Below, in pieces: positions 5,759 to 9,179 of a DNA stretch of 9,179 nucleotides. This DNA comes from Desulfonatronum sp. (GTDB taxonomy: Bacteria; Desulfobacterota; Desulfovibrionia; Desulfovibrionales; Desulfonatronaceae). Every line of letters starts with the position of its first letter. The stretch's first letter is position 1. The stretch covers positions 1-9,179 of the forward strand of contig SKYX01000335.1 in the NCBI GenBank assembly GCA_007127655.1, written 5' to 3'. A model generated the notes under the pieces. The model ran no database searches. It saw nothing but the letters and a program-made list of their open reading frames with translations, and was not told the DNA's origin. The translations under genes were made by a program, and so were the position numbers.

Positions 5759-6597
5759 GCTGCGGGCTTTTTCGCCACAAGCAGGGCACGGTGACCCTGA
5801 GTTGCGGAGCGCTGCTGCTGGGGACTCTTGCCGGCTTGGCTCTTTTCGCGCCCCTGATCGCCCCGGCCAACCCCATTGACGTCAACCTGTCCCAGCGCCT
5901 GATTCCACCTTTTGAAAGCTCCGCTCTCCTGGGCACGGACCAGCTGGGCAGATGCGTCCTGTCCCGCCTGTTGCACGGAGCCAGGATCACCTTCACCGCG
6001 GTCTTCGCCATTCTCTCGTTCACGGTTCTCTCCGGAACCCTGCTTGGCTGTCTGGCTGGTCAGGGCCCGGCCTGGGTCGACGGCCTGCTGACCAGGTTCA
6101 CCGACGGAGTCATGGCCTTTCCCGGACTGATTCTGGCCCTGGCCATCGCCGGAATCCTCGGACCCGGCCTTTCCAGCGTGATCCTGGCCCTGTGCGGGGT
6201 GCAGTGGGTCCGGTTTTTCAGGCTGGCCCGGAGCATGACGGCCAGCCTGAGGGAGCGGGCCTATGTCCAGGCCGCGATTATTTCAGGAGCAGGAACCTGG
6301 GCGATCATGATCGGCCACGTTCTGCCCAAACTTCTGCCCTCCGTCGCCGTTCTCGCGACACTACAAATGGGCAGAATCGTACTCAGCGTCTCATCTCTCT
6401 CGTTTCTCGGCCTGGGTGCCATTCCCCCCGCTCCGGAGTGGGGGGCCATGCTCAGCGAGAGCAAGACCTACATGCAATCCGCGCCATACCTGTTCTTCCT
6501 GCCGGGGTTCTGCATCTTTCTGGCCGTCTTGGGCGGGCAGCTGATGGGTATGGGGCTGCAGAAGAAACTGGACCTGTCCCGCAAGGGATACCTTTAG
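5755..6597 (+). CDS. ABC importer inner-membrane permease, NikC/DppC type
   Basis: The protein has 280 residues and starts at GTG 5755, overlapping the previous stop as GTGA, with GGAGG just upstream; this points to translational coupling. Family hallmarks are GTDQLGRCVLSRLLHGARITF-like sequence at about 60-80 (GTD--GR---SR---GAR), the EAA loop at about 169-197 (AYVQAAIISGAG...LPKLLPS) and SFLGLGAIPPAPEWGAML at 216-233. There are about six membrane helices, the first at about 17-36. It forms the translocation channel with the preceding permease. Its length matches NikC (277) better than DppC (about 300), and the N-terminal cytoplasmic part is short as in NikC. Substrate type is not fixed by this alone. 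Confidence 0.92.
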   Translation: MSCGLFRHKQGTVTLSCGALLLGTLAGLALFAPLIAPANPIDVNLSQRLIPPFESSALLGTDQLGRCVLSRLLHGARITFTAVFAILSFTVLSGTLLGCLAGQGPAWVDGLLTRFTDGVMAFPGLILALAIAGILGPGLSSVILALCGVQWVRFFRLARSMTASLRERAYVQAAIISGAGTWAIMIGHVLPKLLPSVAVLATLQMGRIVLSVSSLSFLGLGAIPPAPEWGAMLSESKTYMQSAPYLFFLPGFCIFLAVLGGQLMGMGLQKKLDLSRKGYL

Positions 6598-6602
6598 AAC
6601 CA

Positions 6603-6621
6603 GGACTTCCACATGAAGTCC
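6603..6621 (+). other. Hairpin between permease and binding-protein genes
   Basis: GGACTTC (6603-6609) and GAAGTCC (6615-6621) form a perfect 7-bp stem with a 5-base loop. It lies in the only sizeable gap within the first three operon genes and ends 10 bases before the Shine-Dalgarno of the binding-protein gene. Such hairpins can act as RNA-processing or stabilising points that raise the level of the binding protein relative to the permeases. There is no T-run, so it is not a terminator. Confidence 0.4.
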
Positions 6622-6641
6622 GCAACATCATGGAGGAGCAC

Positions 6642-8204
6642 ATGAACGCTTGCGTCAGACGGCTGGGCACGGCCTTCCAGACCCTGGCCTTGGTATTGGC
6701 CCTTGTCTTGAGTTTGGGCCTTGCGCTGGTCCGGGGCCAAACGGCCCAGGCCGCCATGACCCCGGTGATCATCGGCGAGGATGTGGACATTGCCGGTTTC
6801 GATCCCGCGCTGAATGAATCACCCTGGGCCTTTCGCCCCCTGGTCTACAACACGCTGGTGGAGCTGGATCTGGATTTCAAGGTCACGCCGAGCCTCGCCA
6901 CCCACTGGGAAGCAAGCCTGGACGGACGGACCTGGACCTTCTTCCTGCGTCCGGACGTGGTCTTCCACGACGGATCACCCTTGACCGCCGAGGTGGTCAA
7001 GATGAATTTCGAGCGTCTACGGGAAGGTGCCCAAAAAAGCTGGCTTTCCGGAATCGAGGAGATCAGCGTGCCGGACGAGGCAACTGTGGTGTTCCGGATG
7101 AACGCGCCGACATTCATTTTCGACTCCCACCTGACTCCGCCCTTCCTGTCCATTGTCGGTCCCGCCGCTCTGGATGACGAAGGCAAGGTGGTCGCGGCGA
7201 TCGGCACGGGACCGTTCACGGTGGAATCCTGGCAAAAGGGCAGGGAGTGCGTGCTCAAGGCCAATCCCAGCTACTGGGGCGGCAAGCCGCGCACCGACCA
7301 GGTGATCTTCCGGATCATCCGCGATCCGGACGCCCGGGTCATGGCCTTTGAAAGCGGGGACGTAAACCTGGTCAGCCTCCGGGGGGCCCTGACCGCGGTC
7401 CAGCGGCTTGAAAAAAACGAGGCGTTCACCATCCTGAAACGGACCGGCCAGACATCGGAAAACATCTACCTGAACACCCGGCGTCCTCTTCTTTCCGATG
7501 CCCGGGTCCGTCGCGCCCTGGCCAAGGCCCTGGACCTGGAAACCATGATTCCGGAGCTGTTGGGCGAAACCGCCGAACCGGGGCGGACCTTCTTCGCCTC
7601 CGGATTCGGGGCGTACGTTTCGCCCACGCCGTACATGCCGCGCTTTGACCTGGACCAGGCCAAGAGGTTGCTGGCGGAAGCCGGATGGAAAGTCGGACCG
7701 CGCGGGGTCCTGGAAAAGGATGGTTCGCCCATGAAACTGTCTCTGACCGTAGTGGCCAATAACGCCGAAAACATGCTTTTGGCCGCGGCGATCCAGCATG
7801 CCTTGAAGGCCGTAGGTTGCGAGGTAGTGCTCAACCCCGTGGAGTCCGCGGCGATTACCGAACAATTCCGCAACGGGGACTACGACCTGCTGATGCTCGG
7901 ACAATGGCTGATCCCCCACAACGAGCCCTTCACCCATTACCGGTTCGGATATTACCACGACAATTCGACCTACAAGGTCTCCACCTCCCCGGAAATTACG
8001 GCGCTCATCGATGAGCTGGAGAGCACCGCGGACCGGGAACGTCGCCTGGAGCTGCACCATGCCATTCAGGACGGTCTCGGCCAGGTGATGCCGGCCTGGG
8101 TGCTTTTTCATCGTAATAATGTCATCGCCGTTTCCAGGGACTTTGCCGATTTCACGGTCTCCGTGGGCACATGGCAGTTGTACCGCGATCTGGCCAAGCC
8201 CTAA
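6642..8204 (+). CDS. Periplasmic substrate-binding protein, NikA/DppA family (SBP_bac_5)
   Basis: The protein has 520 residues. It has a signal peptide (two arginines, a long Leu/Ala/Val core, AQA-A at about 35-38) with no lipobox Cys, so it is a soluble periplasmic protein. Family blocks in order: IAGFDPALNES, YNTLVELDLDFKVTPSLATHW, DGRTWTFFLRPDVVFHDGSPL, IGTGPFTVESW, NPSYWGGKP, IFRIIRDPDARVMAFESGDV, VRRALAKALDLETMI, DLDQAKRLLAEAGW. The order and the short C-terminal end are closer to E. coli NikA than to DppA as I recall them, but the NikA ligand-region His and Arg are not obvious here (IPHNEPFTHYRF and LTPPFLSIVGP occupy those places). I therefore leave nickel, another metal chelate or a peptide open. 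ATG 6642 has GGAGG 5 bases upstream; ATG 6630 overlaps that site and was not chosen. An open frame continues upstream to 5952 but is shadow of the permease gene. Confidence 0.9.
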   Translation: MNACVRRLGTAFQTLALVLALVLSLGLALVRGQTAQAAMTPVIIGEDVDIAGFDPALNESPWAFRPLVYNTLVELDLDFKVTPSLATHWEASLDGRTWTFFLRPDVVFHDGSPLTAEVVKMNFERLREGAQKSWLSGIEEISVPDEATVVFRMNAPTFIFDSHLTPPFLSIVGPAALDDEGKVVAAIGTGPFTVESWQKGRECVLKANPSYWGGKPRTDQVIFRIIRDPDARVMAFESGDVNLVSLRGALTAVQRLEKNEAFTILKRTGQTSENIYLNTRRPLLSDARVRRALAKALDLETMIPELLGETAEPGRTFFASGFGAYVSPTPYMPRFDLDQAKRLLAEAGWKVGPRGVLEKDGSPMKLSLTVVANNAENMLLAAAIQHALKAVGCEVVLNPVESAAITEQFRNGDYDLLMLGQWLIPHNEPFTHYRFGYYHDNSTYKVSTSPEITALIDELESTADRERRLELHHAIQDGLGQVMPAWVLFHRNNVIAVSRDFADFTVSVGTWQLYRDLAKP

Positions 8205-8220
8205 ACGGAATCCATCCCCC

Positions 8221-8952
8221 ATGCGCCCCGCGAGCCTCTTTGCCGTCGAAAATCTGAGCATCACCTACACAACGTCGCGGGGCGCACTTCAGGCTGTCCG
8301 TGACGTTTCCCTTGATGTGGCCCACGGACGTTTCGTCAGCCTCGTGGGCCGCAGCGGAAGCGGAAAAACGACCCTGGTGCGCGGCGTACTCGGGCTGTTG
8401 CGCCAGGGTGTCAAGCTGACCTCGGGCCGGGTGTTTTTCAAAGGCGGGGAACTGGACCGGACCGGAGTTCGCTCCCTGCTCGGCAGGGAGATCGGCTTTG
8501 TGCCCCAAAGCCCGGTGGCGGCCATGAACCCGGTGCGTCGGGTTGGGTCGCAACTGGCCGAGGCGCTTCACAACAGGGAGAAACCGTCCCGCACCCAGGC
8601 CAGGGCGCAATGCCTGGCCCTGCTGGACAAGGTCCGACTTGATGATCCCGAAAGGGTGCTGGCCGCCTATCCCCACGAGCTCAGCGGGGGCATGGCCCAG
8701 CGGGTTGTCCTGGCCATGGCCGTTGCCGGCGCGCCCAGCCTGCTGGTGGCTGATGAGCCGACCACGGCCCTGGACGCCGGACTGCGCAAGGAACTGCTGG
8801 ACCTGATCCGGCAATGGACCGTCGAGGGCATGGGCGTACTCTTCATCAGCCACGACCTGGATCTGGTCCGCCGGTACGCGGACGACCTGGTGGTCATGGA
8901 CCGAGGCCGGCTGGCGACCCTGGACGCACTGACAAATGGAGGGGAGACGTGA
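8221..8952 (+). CDS. ABC importer ATPase, NikD/DppD type
   Basis: The protein has 243 residues and all ATP-binding cassette motifs: Walker A GRSGSGKTT (43-51), Q-loop Gln96 in VPQSPVAAMNPV, signature ELSGGMAQR (153-161), Walker B LLVADEP with Asp178 and Glu179, then TTALD, and switch His211 in ISHDLDL. The QSP--A-NP and LSGGM-QR wording is that of the peptide/nickel importer subfamily. It is shorter than DppD/OppD (about 327-337) and close to NikD (254); it lacks the C-terminal oligopeptide-transporter Cys-rich extension, so it probably has no Fe-S cluster there. It powers import with the second ATPase. ATG 8221 is 16 bases after the binding-protein stop; its Shine-Dalgarno is poor. A longer open frame from 8119 is shadow. 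Confidence 0.92.
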   Translation: MRPASLFAVENLSITYTTSRGALQAVRDVSLDVAHGRFVSLVGRSGSGKTTLVRGVLGLLRQGVKLTSGRVFFKGGELDRTGVRSLLGREIGFVPQSPVAAMNPVRRVGSQLAEALHNREKPSRTQARAQCLALLDKVRLDDPERVLAAYPHELSGGMAQRVVLAMAVAGAPSLLVADEPTTALDAGLRKELLDLIRQWTVEGMGVLFISHDLDLVRRYADDLVVMDRGRLATLDALTNGGET

Positions 8953-9179
8953 CCACACTCTGGGAAGCCAGGGCGATCCGCAAAAACTACCGGGTATTCG
9001 GGAAAACGTCGCACACGGCCCTGGAGGGAATCGACCTGGCGGTGGAAGCGGGGGAAATCGTGGCCCTGGTGGGGGAAAGCGGGTCAGGCAAGAGCACGCT
9101 GGCCCGTCTTGCCCTGGGTTTGGAGCGACCGGATGCCGGGACGCTGTTCTTCCGCGGCCGGCCCTACGCCGACTGGGGC
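8949..9179 (+). CDS. ABC importer ATPase, NikE/DppF type (partial, 3' cut by window)
   Basis: It starts at GTG 8949, overlapping the previous stop as GTGA, with a G-rich ribosome binding site (GGAGGGGAG) directly upstream. The visible 77 residues read through an N-terminal strand (EARAIRKNYRVFGK), HTALEGIDLAVEAGEIVALV and Walker A GESGSGKST, then LARLALGLERPDAGTLFFRG. The GESGSGKST-LAR---GLE-P--G pattern is typical of the DppF/NikE/OppF ATPase that pairs with the preceding one. Signature and Walker B lie beyond the window. Confidence 0.9.
   Translation, partial: MTTLWEARAIRKNYRVFGKTSHTALEGIDLAVEAGEIVALVGESGSGKSTLARLALGLERPDAGTLFFRGRPYADWG

Noticed and set aside
5952..6641. Upstream extension of the binding-protein frame through the permease gene
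   Set aside because: The extension gives Arg/Pro/Gly-rich sequence without motifs; the signal peptide and GGAGG fix the start at 6642.
7017..8264. Long minus-strand open frame (415 codons) opposite the binding-protein gene
   Set aside because: It mirrors a high-GC coding gene, has no family motif and is rich in Gly/Arg/His/Gln as shadow frames are; the plus-strand SBP motifs are unambiguous.
1..9179. CRISPR array, tRNA or rRNA gene, or insertion sequence with transposase
   Set aside because: No regularly spaced repeats, cloverleaf sequence, rRNA-like stretch or transposase motif was seen.

Overview
The window is GC-rich and gene-dense, with short gaps inside operons. It looks like a chromosome segment of an anaerobic, probably sulfate-reducing deltaproteobacterium (Desulfovibrionales-like). 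The reasons are a membrane protein fused to a heterodisulfide-reductase-type Fe-S module, a HesB/IscA protein of the kind common in that group, a BioB-like radical SAM enzyme, and a TonB-receptor/nickel-peptide ABC uptake locus. This placement is an inference from gene content; there is no rRNA or other marker.

Layout. (1) Bases 2-190 are the 3' end of a cobalamin-independent methionine synthase-type (MetE C-terminal domain) gene. (2) Bases 191-678 are non-coding and hold a GC-rich hairpin (239-260), a small hairpin (399-413) and a nested palindromic element of about 145 bp (436-580) that looks like a MITE-like intergenic repeat. (3) Bases 679-2535 encode a VTT/TVP38 (DedA-like) membrane domain fused to two 4Fe-4S motifs and two CCG (HdrB/D-type) domains. 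A BioB-family radical SAM protein of unknown substrate follows closely (2568-3557). A different frame across the end of that gene and just beyond it (about 3523-3642) reads like the last residues of a BcrA/BadF/HgdC-type ATPase activator, apparently a gene remnant. (4) On the minus strand, 4019-3711 encodes a small HesB/IscA-like protein with a Cys-rich tail. (5) The spacer 4020-4403 is AT-rich in part. It holds two direct GTAACAC repeats 22 bp apart and a 17-bp palindrome. A strong ribosome binding site and ATG at 4404 lead into a decayed, truncated TonB-dependent receptor (plug-domain fragment ending at 4768). (6) Bases 4826-9179 are a compact ABC importer operon of the nickel/dipeptide family: permease B, permease C, substrate-binding protein, ATPase D and ATPase F/E (cut by the window end). 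The permease B/C and ATPase D/E junctions are 4-base GTGA overlaps.

How the genes work together. The ABC operon is a complete inner-membrane importer and periplasmic binding protein. The broken outer-membrane receptor in front of it suggests the system once imported a metal chelate or similar TonB-dependent ligand and has lost its dedicated receptor in this strain. The Fe-S/VTT fusion, radical SAM enzyme, activator remnant and HesB-type protein are all Fe-S proteins or tied to Fe-S/radical chemistry. They may be the remains of one functional cluster, but their common job cannot be read from the sequence.
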